From positions 1,054,001-1,118,000 of the forward strand of contig NW_008805085.1 in the NCBI RefSeq assembly GCF_000004825.1: a DNA stretch of 64,000 bases. The letters are read 5' to 3'. Position 1 is the first letter of the stretch; the number at the start of each line of letters is the position of its first letter. Source of the DNA: Heterostelium album PN500. Its lineage: Eukaryota; Evosea; Eumycetozoa; Acytosteliales; Acytosteliaceae. Below, in pieces: positions 11,951 to 22,697 of this stretch. The notes under the pieces were generated by a model. It saw only the letters and a program-made list of their open reading frames with translations, was not told the DNA's origin and ran no database searches. The position numbers were made by a program, and so were the translations under genes.

Positions 11951-13691
11951 TTATTTTTGTTGTTGTTGTTCTTGTCTCTTTTTCTTTTTGTTGGTACCCT
12001 CTTGGATACAATTGAGAAAGTTCTCGATGTTCATGATCATCGATGGTTCCAAACCCATCTGTGCAATGATGTCGTTTCCATGTCCATCATAGATGGCGTA
12101 GTTAAGTTGATCGATTGCCTGTTGGAATTGTGGTGTGTAGAGCAGCTGCATGATATCACTTGTATTTCTATTGTTCTCTGGCAAGTACTCGAGTAGCTCC
12201 TTCTGCACAGTCTCATCAGAGACAATAGGTGTAAGATTCTCTGGTGTCAAAACATGACTCAATGTCAATCTACTCTTTGCTATAAATAATCAATTAATCA
12301 TAAATCAATAATCAGTATATTAAATTACTGGATCACATCACATAATTATAAAACAACTTACCAGTTGGTTGAAAATTGGCTATATAGTTGGCTAATTGAC
12401 TAAAGTTATTTGGATCGAAACCGGATGTTGATGATGATGATGATGATGATGTTGGTGCAGTAGATGTTGTAGTAGGTGCAGGTGCAGATGAAGCTGGTGT
12501 TGTATTTGTAGTTGTAGCCGCAGGTGCAGGAGTAGCTGATGTAGTAGTGGTTGTTGGCTCAGTGGACATTGACTCATCATCATCTTTTTATAATGTTAAT
12601 TAAATAAAAATAAAAATAAAAATAAAAATAAAAATAAAAAAGCAAAAGAAATAAAAGGTATCAATTAGAATATTAGTTTAATTACATTATAAAGATAACA
12701 ATAAAAGTAGTTTATTCCTCCTCTTTCTCCTATTGTAATTTGTTGTTTTTGTTGTTTTGTTTGGTTCAAAGCTGGTATATATGTTTATGGATTAAGGTTG
12801 TTGGATTTTAAGATTTACATAACTAAGTAAGAATAAAAAGAAAAAGCATTATTATTACATGCACATGATGTTTTTGTTTTGTATTGATTTGTTATGTTAT
12901 GTTATGATATGATTGTTATGTTATGTTTTGTTCGTATAAATAAAAGTTGATGAATAAAATAGTTGTGTTGATAATATAATATATAAATATGTTGATTGAT
13001 TGATTGATTGATTGATTGATTTGTGTTTGGTTTTGTTTTGTTTTGTTGTTGAAAAAAGAAGAAATAATAATAATCAAAATCAAAATGATAATAATAATTG
13101 TTGTTGTTAAATCTTACCTGGTTGATATGCAGCGATGGCAGCGATTGCTTCTTCAAGCTTTGTATCATTATCTGGGTTTGGTTCTTGCAGCCAGAAGAAC
13201 TCTTTGTTGTCTGATGTACTAAAGTGTAAATAATACATTCTTCCGTCTTTGCATGAGCTCACTTTCTTGAAAATCAATTCACCCGGTGCCAAGTAGTATT
13301 CATCTTCCGCTTCCTTTGAATCTCTGACAAACCATTGTACGAAAATTAAATCATCTTGCTGTATGTTTGTTTGTATGTATGTATAGGTATTAAAATTGAA
13401 TGAATGAATGAGTAAATGAATGAAATCTATAAATAGATCCAATCAATAATGCTAATGATGATGACTTACAATACTGAATTTCAAAGTTCCTTTTCTAGTA
13501 TCGGATGTAATGGTTTTACCTTCTAATTTTGCTTTACCAGCTTTAAACTCAACGTTTTGTGGCTTTGCTCTTCTTAACTATAATATATAACGAAACAATA
13601 TAAAGATCCACTCTACTGTTAATAAATCCTATCAAAACATATCATATCATATCATATCATTTGATTAACACAAATATATACATACACTCAT
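11951..13691 (-). CDS. adrm1: Proteasomal ubiquitin receptor Rpn13/ADRM1
   Basis: Five exons on the minus strand: 13691-13686, 13577-13470, 13358-13118, 12583-12362 and 12279-11951; 301 residues, all phases closing. The N-terminal PRU domain (about residues 8-115) has [18 protein letters not shown], then [12 protein letters not shown] and the hallmark [13 protein letters not shown]; this pleckstrin-like fold binds ubiquitin and docks on Rpn2 of the 19S cap. A Thr/Ala/Pro linker follows. The C-terminal DEUBAD domain (about 195-285), starting [14 protein letters not shown], recruits the deubiquitinase UCHL5/UCH37. The first exon is only six bases (ATGAGT, coding Met-Ser) with a GTATGT donor; this start was chosen because it is the only one that fits phase 0 to the next exon. 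Introns hold (AAAAAT)n and (TTGA)n arrays. Confidence 0.9.
12584..13117 (-). repeat. Microsatellite-bearing intron of adrm1
   Basis: At 533 bases this is one of the longest introns in the window. It contains (AAAAAT)n at about 12605-12640 and (TTGA)n at about 12992-13020, in otherwise A/T-rich sequence. The downstream reading frames within it are low-complexity artefacts. Boundaries are the GTAAGATT donor at 13117 and the AAAAG acceptor at 12584. Confidence 0.75.
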
Positions 13692-14251
13692 CTTTAAAAT
13701 GTTTAATATATAATTGATCAAAAAAAAAAAGAAATTTAAACTTATAAAATTTCACCTGTGTGATGTTCAACAAAGTTTGAAAAAACTTCAAAATTAATTT
13801 AATTCTCAAATTTATTTAATTAAATATTTTAAAGCTAGTATTTTTCGTATTTGTAAATTTGAAAAGTAATTGTGTGATAATTATCATATCTTTTAAATAT
13901 TTTAACTCTATCTCTGAAGAGGTGCCTAAAAATAAAATGATTTATTTTAAAGTAATTATATTTTATCTTAATATTATTGCACCATAGTTTAATAATGTTT
14001 GACATTGAAAAGAAAAAAGATATATTTGAGTGACTTTATCTAAAATATATCTTAAAATATTCACGAGTTTCTATGATTGTTTAGAAAAAAAAAAGAAATA
14101 CAAGTTTTCTGATTTTTTTAATCTTATTGGTATTGCAATTTGTAAAAAAAAATTTGGTGATCACAAAACAACTTTTTTTAAAATTTTTTTTATTAATTAA
14201 ATTATTATTTATCAAGTAATAAAAAAAAAAAAGATATATATATATTATAAA
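13692..14251. other. Divergent intergenic region
   Basis: The 560 bases lie between the starts of adrm1 (minus) and the ubiquitin-like gene (plus) and must carry both promoters. They are A+T-rich with oligo-A and oligo-T tracts, as expected for dictyostelid core promoters. No gene or clear motif seen. Confidence 0.55.
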
Positions 14252-14759
14252 ATGGTAAGATAATAATAATACAGCTAGTAGTAGCTGAACGATTCTTTAT
14301 ACATTGCGATACTCATTTACAATTGCTTATGGTGATAATAAAAGTCATTATATTTTAGAATAAAGAGATTAGAACAAACCATTTTCTTGTCGGCAGAGCC
14401 ATCTGACACCATTCAAAGATTGAAAGAAAAAGTTGCCATCATCAATAAACTTACCGACAAGCAAGTCACCGATTACATTCGTTTCGTCTTCCAAGGTGGT
14501 CCCCTCGAAGACAAAAAGACCATTCAACAATATAATATTCCAAACGATTCAATTATTTTTATGGTTTACAAGCAAAGTATGTAGATACACTTAACTTGCT
14601 TTCATCAATATACTGTATTGATTTACTTACATACTTACTATTAAAATTACTCTCTCTATTACTATTATTTATATTAATCTTTAATCTTTAATCTTAATCA
14701 TTCACTTAGATGACGGATCATATGAAGATATTGCACCATCTTTATTACAATTGAAATAA
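14252..14759 (+). CDS. Small ubiquitin-fold protein, elongin-B-like
   Basis: A ubiquitin-like fold of about 88 residues. The main exon, 14366-14576, reads TIFLSAEPSDTIQRLKEK, then FVFQGGPLEDKKTIQQYNI and NDSIIFMVYKQ. This beta-grasp order (TIFL...DT...LK..., then PLEDKKT.) and the tail DGSYEDI (exon 14710-14759) resemble elongin B and related Ubl proteins; no C-terminal Gly-Gly is present, so it is not a conjugated modifier. The start is difficult. An ATG at 14252-14254 sits directly before a GTAAGA donor. Joining it in frame requires the acceptor AG at 14364-14365, not the stronger TTTTAG at 14358. The first exon would then be the bare ATG. An alternative is an unseen exon giving a few more residues before IKRLEQ. 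Elongin B identity is moderate. Confidence 0.6.
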
Positions 14760-16653
14760 ATAAAGATATATATATCAAGAAAGAAAGAAAAGAAAAGAAA
14801 AGAAAAGAAGAAAACAGCAAACAATCAATCAATCAACCTTTATAAAACAAAACATGTTAAAATAACTTATTAAAATAACGAAAAGATTAGTTGATCGTAA
14901 TGAACAATCAATCAAATTAATCATGTACATCCCAACAATAAAACAGCAAAGTTAGTAATATACTCAATGTAGATTGAGTTATCAACTTTACTTTTATAAA
15001 TTTAAAACTTAAAAAAAATATATATAATAAATAAACTTATACTTTGTTTTTCTTTATTCACAATAAGAATTGAATAATAATCTTACCTTTATCTTTATTT
15101 TTATTTTTATTTTATTTATTTTAAGATATTTCTTAATTAAGATTGATTTTTAATTAAGTATTTATTAATAATATTTTATTTTAGGTGGTGTCGTCAACAG
15201 GTAACATCAATATTACCCATGTTGTTCATCCATTATCATCAAACACTGATATTGATCTATATCATCTACACAGTCGGTCTCCCTCCAAAAAAAAAATTAA
15301 AGGACCGCCTTTTTAATCAGTGTTAAAACTAATGAATTATTTTTATTTTTATTTTTATTTTTTTATTGAAAAAAGAATGTAGAAGGGGAATAACAGCACA
15401 TCACACACACGATTATAACCTAAAACTAGAAGGTTTTCAGTTGAGTTGATGTCTTCGAAAAGTTGTTGCCAATCTTGCGACAGAAAAACAAACACAAATA
15501 ATGTGATGTGGTTGTGAAACAACGAACACTGTCCTCATATCGAGCCATCAAAAAAGGTGACACAAATGATTTTTTGCTTTCGTTTTTTTTTTTTTTTTTT
15601 TTGATTTTGATCAAAAAACCCTTTTTGAGATAATTTATTAAATATTTTTTTGCTTTTGTTTGAAAAAAAAGCACTATCCATCCATCCAACAACAATAATT
15701 TATAAACAATTTCATACTTGTGTAAAAGTTATTTTTCTTTAATTCTTGAAGTCTTTTCCAAAAGGCATTGTTTTATCCATCTATCAATCCATTCCATCCA
15801 CAAACAAACAAAATTAAAAGAAAAATAATAATACCTTACAACTCTACTCTTTATTTTATATCAACAACATTATAAATTAATTTTATATCTCATAACACAC
15901 ATTTAAAGTTTATTTTATTTAATTTATTTTTTTTTAAAAATAGATTAAGAGATAATAGATATTTACAGATAATCATTTTATAGATATAATATATAATAGT
16001 AGTAGTATTATTATTTGCAGACACACACAACAACAACAAAAATTAATTTGAAAATTTTCATTTTTTATTTTTTGTCTTATTTTTTTTTTTAATTTTTTTT
16101 TTAATCCACCCGTTCATTCGTATCATATCATTTGCAGTATAAACTAGTTTATACATTAACTTTCATTTTCATACATTACATATAATATTTCAAAATATAA
16201 GGAATTAAAATACTTAATCAGAATCAAAAAGACAACTTAGGTTAACTTTACCAAATCCAATCAAAAGCAAAATTATTGAAAAAACAATTAATGTTTATTG
16301 TTTTGTTGTTGTCTTTTTTTTCTTTTTTTGTTAATTAATCTTATTATTGTGTCCATTTCCATATCCATTATCCATTTTTTATATTAATTTAATTTATTTT
16401 TTTATAATTATTTTTAAGATATTTATTTTATTTTTTTATTTATTTTATTATTTTTGAATTTTTTTTTTTTTGGATTTATTATTTTTTTTTTAATTTTAGG
16501 TGAAGTAAAATAGAATCTATTTTGCTTGATCTTTTATTAAAAAAAAAACAAGACATTATTTCGAAAATTACAGTCGCTACATCACCCAACACCACCACCA
16601 CCAACACCAACACCACCGCCACCGCCTATATAGAACCTCCAACCAAACATAGA
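14760..16653. other. Intergenic region upstream of serine palmitoyltransferase
   Basis: No gene supported. A segment at about 15181-15320 is less A+T-rich and contains complementary 8-mers ATCAATAT (15206-15213) and ATATTGAT (15249-15256). It begins after an acceptor-like TATTTTAG and ends in GGTCTCCCTCC plus an A run, so it could be an untranslated exon or a small RNA. The reading frame of the next gene is open upstream of its first ATG from about 16508, with Thr/Asn codons. This may be 5' untranslated sequence or the end of an unrecognised exon. Confidence 0.45.
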
Positions 16654-18404
16654 ATGAGAGACGTCGACAACGAAGAGGGAGATATCGATGATATCGATTA
16701 TTGGACGATATGTTGGATTTATATAGCCTATGGTATCATTATCTTTGTTGGTAAGATTGCAGATCTCATAGATAAGATTAGAGGTCATCGTTATTTCATT
16801 ACACCAAAGGTATGTTTAGTTTAGTCACATTATGTGAAGACAAATAAATAGAGATCTCTTACTAACTAAATCAAAATCTAATCTGTTTCAAAAATCAATA
16901 ATATGAAAAAACAAATAATAGGGATATGCACCATTGTTTGTAGAGTTTGAATATTTCTATCAAATGCGTTTATATAGTAGAATTAAAGATTGTTGGGATA
17001 GACCAATTTGTAGTTTACCAGGTGCATGGATAGATGTAATGTTGCGTACAAACCAACACTATTCAGAACCATTAGAGTATGTTGTTTTATAAATGTGTTT
17101 AGTTTTAGTTAGTTGGTTGGAATATTGGATGGATTATTAACTTTTTGTTTGTTCCGCAACAAATTTAGAATCACTGGAGAGACAAAGAGATGTTTAAATC
17201 TTGGATCATATAATTATTTGGGATTCGCACAAAACGAAGGACCAATTGCAGAGGCTGTTATTGAATCGATGTACAAGTATGGTGGATTCACCAGTTCGAC
17301 ACCGGCTGAGGACGGTACCACTGAACCATTCCGTTTGTTGGAGCGTGAGACTGCCCGTTTCGTTGGAAAGGAAGACGCATTGGTGTTTGAGATGGGTTTC
17401 GCCACCAACTCTGGTTCACTGCCAGCGCTCGTTGGTAAGGGTGCACTGATCATCTCTGACAGTTTGAATCACGCATCTCTCGCAACCGGTTGCAAGAACA
17501 CCGGCACCAAGATCAAGGTTTTCAAACACAACGACACCAAACACCTCGAACAAGTCATTCGTGAATCCATCATCCAAGGTCAACCAAAGACACACAGACC
17601 ATGGACAATGATTCTGATCATCGTCGAAGGTATCTACAGTATGGAAGGTGAAATCGGTAATCTTCCAGAAATCATTAGAATTAAAAAGAAATACAATGTA
17701 AGTATTAGTTGTTACTTTTTTTTTTGTTGTTGTTGTTTCTTGAAAAGTTGTTAATATATCTCTGTTGTTATTGTTATTAGTGTTATTTATATGTTGATGA
17801 AGCACACAGTATTGGTGCTTTGGGTAGTCATGGAAGAGGAGTTTGCGATCATTATGATGTCGATCCAAAGGATGTTGATATTTTGATGGGTACTTTCACA
17901 AAATCGTTTGGTTCGATTGGTGGATATATTGCGGCAGACAAATCGTTGATCGACCATCTCAGACAATCGAGTTTCGCTTATCTCTATGCCAACAGTATGG
18001 CACCACCCTGCGCAATGCAGGCCTATCAGGCGCTCAGAGCGATCGCCGGTGACGACGGAACCGACATTGGTGCACGCAAGATCAAGCAGCTCAAGGAGAA
18101 TTCCAACTTTTTCCGTGAGCGTCTACGTCAAATGGGATTCCAGATTCTCGGTGGTAAGGACTCACCCGTCGTTCCACTGATGTTCTACAATCCATCAAAG
18201 ATCGCTACTTTCTCACGTATGTGTCTCGAACGTCATATTGCCGTGGTGGTCGTCGGTTATCCAGCGACACCACTCACATCGCCAAGAGCTCGTTTCTGTC
18301 TATCGGCATCACACACACGTGAGGATCTAGAGTGGGCACTCGAACATCTCGACACCATCGGTGACCAAATGAACCTTAAATTTAAGAAACCAATAAAAGT
18401 TTAA
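16654..18404 (+). CDS. Serine palmitoyltransferase subunit 2 (LCB2/SPTLC2 type)
   Basis: Catalytic subunit of the PLP enzyme that condenses serine with palmitoyl-CoA, the first step of sphingolipid synthesis in the ER membrane. Exons 16654-16809, 16922-17076, 17169-17697 and 17781-18404 give 487 residues, close to the usual length. A membrane segment lies near the N-terminus (YWTICWIYIAYGIIIFVGKI). The conserved core includes LNLGSYNYLGFAQN, YGGFTSSTPAEDGTTEPF, YVDEAHSIGALGSHGRG and the PLP lysine in GTFTKSFGSIGGY (Lys about 321). The C-terminal SPRARFCLSASHTREDLEWAL matches the alpha-oxoamine synthase family. I chose the ATG at 16654 because no upstream in-frame ATG exists in the open stretch. 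An extra upstream exon cannot be excluded. LCB1 is not in this window. Confidence 0.93.
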
Positions 18405-18836
18405 AATATTATTAAATTAAGAAATCAGTTACAAAGATTATCATTACAAAAGAGAGAGACACACAGAGAGAGAACAATACTGAAAACCATTACCATTCCT
18501 ATCATCAAAAGATACACTTAATTAAAAGTGAAAAAAAAAGATTAATTAACAACAACACATGATGAGGAATGTGTACAACCGACAAACATACTTTGATTAA
18601 TTAGTTATTTCCATTAAAATTGTTTTTTTTTTTTTAAAAATTTAATATTTATTTATGTTATGTTTGTAATTTAATTAATTAGATGGTTAGTCAAACAATC
18701 ATTCTCAAGAAATATTTATTTATTTAGAATATAAAAGATAGATTATAATATATATATATAGTTTTAAGTAAAACTGAATCTATAATCTATTAGCAGTTAG
18801 AGTTATTCGTATACAGGTTTTCGATCGAAAAGCATC
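18405..18836. other. Intergenic region
   Basis: A+T-rich spacer between two genes on the plus strand. It must hold the 3' end signals of the SPT2 gene and the promoter of the SUMO protease. Nothing else seen. Confidence 0.5.
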
Positions 18837-21305
18837 ATGATGATTACTAGAAAGAAAAGAAATAATTTAGGATTTCCACCAATCAATCTAAAGTATGATA
18901 GACATGGAATACCCTATGAGACAGACTCCTCTGGTAATCCATTGGAATCACTTACAAAGCCACCAAGAAGAACTGCAGCACTACAATCGATTCAGAGTAT
19001 AACTCGTTCAATACAGTTGGAAGCAGACGACTACGAACAAGATAGTACACCACAGTTCATGGTAACCGATAAAAGAGGTACTTCCGACGATCCTTTTGTT
19101 CTTGATGAAAGTGATGACGATGAAGACAATGACAAACATGTTAATAATAATAATATTAATAATGGTGACAATACTACTTCCTCAAATGTATCTGAACGAA
19201 CAACTACAACAACGACAACTACAACAACGACATCGTCATCATCATCATCATCGACTTCAACAGATGATAAAGATCAAAGTATAAATGGTGATAACAATAG
19301 TGAAGATAGTAATAATAATAATAATAATAGAAATGGTGATGAGGATACATCGAATATGGTTGTATCTACGGTTGCTACACATGATTCAGATGGTAATATA
19401 CAGTTGATTGCAAGAGGTATTTCAGTGTATGTAGAGTACGACTATCCTTTGACATCACCGGTGTTGTTCAAAGAGGAGTACATCGAGATTAAAGCACCAT
19501 TCTCTGCAATCAATACCAATAACAGACAGAAATTCGATATAGTCATACAGATTAATTATGAAGATTTAACAAAGCTCAATGTAATATTTACAATACGATA
19601 CGATCGATCGATCGATCTTTCAAAACAACCTTTTTTGAAACTAATATTTAATTGTGTAACGATACGATTGTGATTTATTTATTTATTTAGGTAAACTTCT
19701 TAAAAGAGAATACATCGATTCAAATTGGAACCAAAGCATTTAGTTTCACAAAACATTGGTTGAAGATTCCTAAAATATGTAAAAGTAAGTGTTATCGGTA
19801 GCAACAACCTAAATTAATAACAACAACAACCATTCATTCTAATTGATTGTTATTGTTATTATTATTATTATTTGTATCTATATAGATTATGATTTAGGTA
19901 TTCCAAATCAAATTTGGTTAAAGGGCATCAGTAAAAGCGATTACAATGGAATACAACAATTAATTTGCGATAAATCACATTGGATAAAACTATTATTGAA
20001 AACAGAGTACGTGTCTACATATATATATATATATATATTATTAGTATTGAAATAGAATTAAAAATTAATATGATTTTCATCAAAATATATATATAGAACA
20101 CATGGACTGAAGAAAGAAAAGATAGTTGCAAGATATCCACCACCCAAAGAAAATCCAAATATAATGGACATTGTAAAGATCACATCTGATGACATGCACA
20201 AATTGGAACCATTTCAATATTTAAACGATTCAATCATTGATTTCTATACAAGGTATTTAGTTTTAGTTTAATCTAAATATTAATGTTCAACCAGTTATAT
20301 TTAATTTACATGTTCTCAACAACAGATATATTAAAGATCATTATGTAGCGGATGAAGATAAAGATAGATTCTACTTTTTCAATACATTCTTTTATAATAA
20401 TCTGTCGACCAAGAAGAACATGGATGAGGCATACAAAAAGATTGCGAAATGGACTGGCTCAACCGATATTTTCTCAAAGGATTTCTTATTTATACCTATT
20501 TGTGAAAAGTAAGCTAATAATGTTGATTGCGGTCAATCAATTATGTGATTTGTAATTAATGAGTGTTGTTTAAATACTAACCAATATACGATTTCATTAT
20601 GATTTTAGTTTCCATTGGACACTTTGTATCATTTCATTTGCTGGACAAGATTATGAAACATCGACAGCCAGTAATAAACCTTGGATTATCTTTTTGGATT
20701 CGCTGAATAGTCATCGGTTGGTATCGATCACGGGAAAGATTAGGACGTATCTATCGATGGAGTGGAAGTATAAGAAGTCGGATCCTTCGAATGGTGCAAT
20801 TGCAGAGCGTGTCTACACCTCTAAGAATCTACCGTCCTACAGGCCGTCGGTGCCCAAACAGGATAATATGTGTGACTGTGGTGTGTATCTGCTGCATTAC
20901 GTTGAGTTGTTCTGTAGGAATCCAGAGAAGAACTTTGAGAGTCCGTTGAATCGTCCAAAGTGGTTCCCCAAGGAGGAGATCGCAGCGAAGCGTGAGATTA
21001 TCAAGGGTCTACTCGAGAGATTGCACTATGAGCAGATGGATGAAGAGGAACTCGCCGAGGAAATGAGAGAGGAAGAGAGAAGAGAGAAAGAGAGAATGGA
21101 AAGAGAGAAGTTGCTGGAGTCTAAAAGTATAAACATCAACGATAGTTTCGAAGAAGTCGATAAAGAAAAGGAAGAGAAAGAGGAAAATGAAAAAGGAAAA
21201 GAAGAGGAAAAGGAAAAGGAAGAGGTAGATAAAGATAAAGATAAAGAGGAAAAAGAAGAGGAAAAGGAAGAGATAGAGATTGAAAAGAGGAAAAGGAAGA
21301 GATAG
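18837..21305 (+). CDS. Ulp1/SENP-type SUMO protease, tail frameshifted
   Basis: Cysteine peptidase of family C48, which matures SUMO and removes it from targets. Six exons: 18837-19580, 19691-19784, 19886-20006, 20097-20252, 20326-20508 and 20609-21305; 664 residues as read. The N-terminal half is Ser/Thr/Asn/Asp-rich with a possible folded part. The catalytic domain (about 365-575) begins KLEPFQYLNDSIIDFYTRYI. Its triad is His in ENFHWTLCII (about 435), Asp in IIFLDSLNSH (about 463) and Cys in NMCDCGVYLLHYVE (about 523), with Gln in VPKQDN as oxyanion helper. After the domain comes a K/E-rich coiled tail. The frame ends at TAG 21303-21305, but the neighbouring frame continues the same K/E-rich composition to 21913, so a one-base deletion is likely (see next entry). 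Confidence 0.9.
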
Positions 21306-21913
21306 AGATTGAAAAAGAGGAAAGTGAGACAGAGAAAGAAAAGGAAGTGGTCAAAGAGGAAGATATTAGAGTAGACGGAAAAGAAATGGAAATTGATAAA
21401 GAGATTAAAACAAATAATGAGAAAGTAGAGATTGAAAATAAAGAGCCAGCAGTTGGCGAGGTGGTAGAACAAGAAAAAGTAAAAGAAAAAGATGACGAGA
21501 AGATGATAGAGAATGAAAGCAAAGAGATAGAAGGTGATAATAAAGAGAATGACAAAGATATTAACAAAGGTAACAACAAAGAGAAAGAGGATATAGAGAT
21601 TCAGCAGATAGAAAAGAATCAAATAGACCAAAAAATCGAATCAACTACTCCCATCGAAACAAAAGAGGAGGAGAAGGATTTAAATGTAGAAACACCGGAA
21701 GATATTACTATCAAGTGTGATATAGCAGATATGGAACCACTAAGCGAAAATCAAAATGAACAATACAATGATTCGAATGGCATCGTCTCAAATGATAATG
21801 AAGAAAACAAAGGTGATAGTTTATTAAAAAGAAAGTTTAGTGAAACCAATGATAATCTTAATAGCGATAATGACAATTCGGAAGAGTCAGCTTTAAAAAA
21901 ACAAACAAAATAA
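21306..21913 (+). other. Out-of-frame continuation of the K/E-rich tail
   Basis: From about 21306 to the TAA at 21911-21913 a different frame is open. It codes a Lys/Glu/Asp/Asn-rich stretch of about 200 residues ending LKKQTK, of the same composition as the preceding tail. Two copies of a unit containing GAGATAGAGATTGAAAA lie at about 21269-21286 and 21299-21316. The first has four As before GAGG (21283-21286), the second five (21312-21316). Adding one A to the first would make the frames continuous, so either a real frameshift or an assembly error truncates the protein. The minus-strand Ser/Phe-rich frame across this region is a shadow. Confidence 0.65.
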
Positions 21914-22697
21914 ATCGTGATAAATTTTATATACCTGCAAACTTTATTTATTATCAAACAAACAAACTTTATATAATGGGATTTATATCCAAAATTGATA
22001 TTTATTTATGAGATGTTAATTAATGTACTAAGACATTTATAGGTGATAAATAAAATTCTTCTACTTTGTCAAAGAATGAGAACTTGGAAGGGTAGATTTC
22101 ACTTTGGCATAGCTAATGTTTCTAACTGTGATTTGGATGAATCAGAACGAAATGGTGCTGTACTTTTAATTAATTGATTGCGATGCTAAATTGAATATCG
22201 GGTTAAGTTTGATTAATTACACACCACCCTTATGATTTATAAATAGAATGATCATTTTTAATTAATTATGATTTTGATTGGTTTTGTGTTTTTGCAAAAA
22301 ATCTATTTCATAGCATTTTTATTGGTTAGCTTTTTTTGCCCATTCCTCTAATTAACACTAATGGTGGTTCATTTTTGTTGTATTCAATCTCAAGTTTAAG
22401 AAATCACACACTCACAAAGGAATTGAATAAGAAGCGGTGAAACTGACCACAACTCATTGCCAACGGATAGATTTGTACCTGTTTGTAATTTTTCTCAAAT
22501 CAGGTTTAAAACCCTACACCTCATCACTCTTTATAAAAGGTTATATTTCTTCTTCTACTCAAACATTAGATTATTATATATTATTATATATATAACCTTT
22601 AATCTCCTTGTAACCATCAATCAAATCAGTATTATTCTTGTGATATTTAAAACATTCAACAATCCGATCTTCAATCACTCATCTTTACTTTTAAATC
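21914..22697. other. Intergenic region with a short codon-like island
   Basis: Mostly A+T-rich. An island at about 22068-22175 is less A+T-rich and keeps one plus-strand frame open for about 35 codons (starting ATG 22077, including GRFHFGIANVSNC). It may be a remnant exon; support is weak. The Ile/Phe-rich open stretch at 22457-22792 overlaps the P450 start and is not taken as a gene. Confidence 0.35.

Noticed and set aside
21026-21631. Long minus-strand open frames rich in Ser, Phe and Leu
   Set aside because: They are antisense to the K/E-rich tail of the SUMO protease; purine-rich coding on one strand forces few stops on the other.
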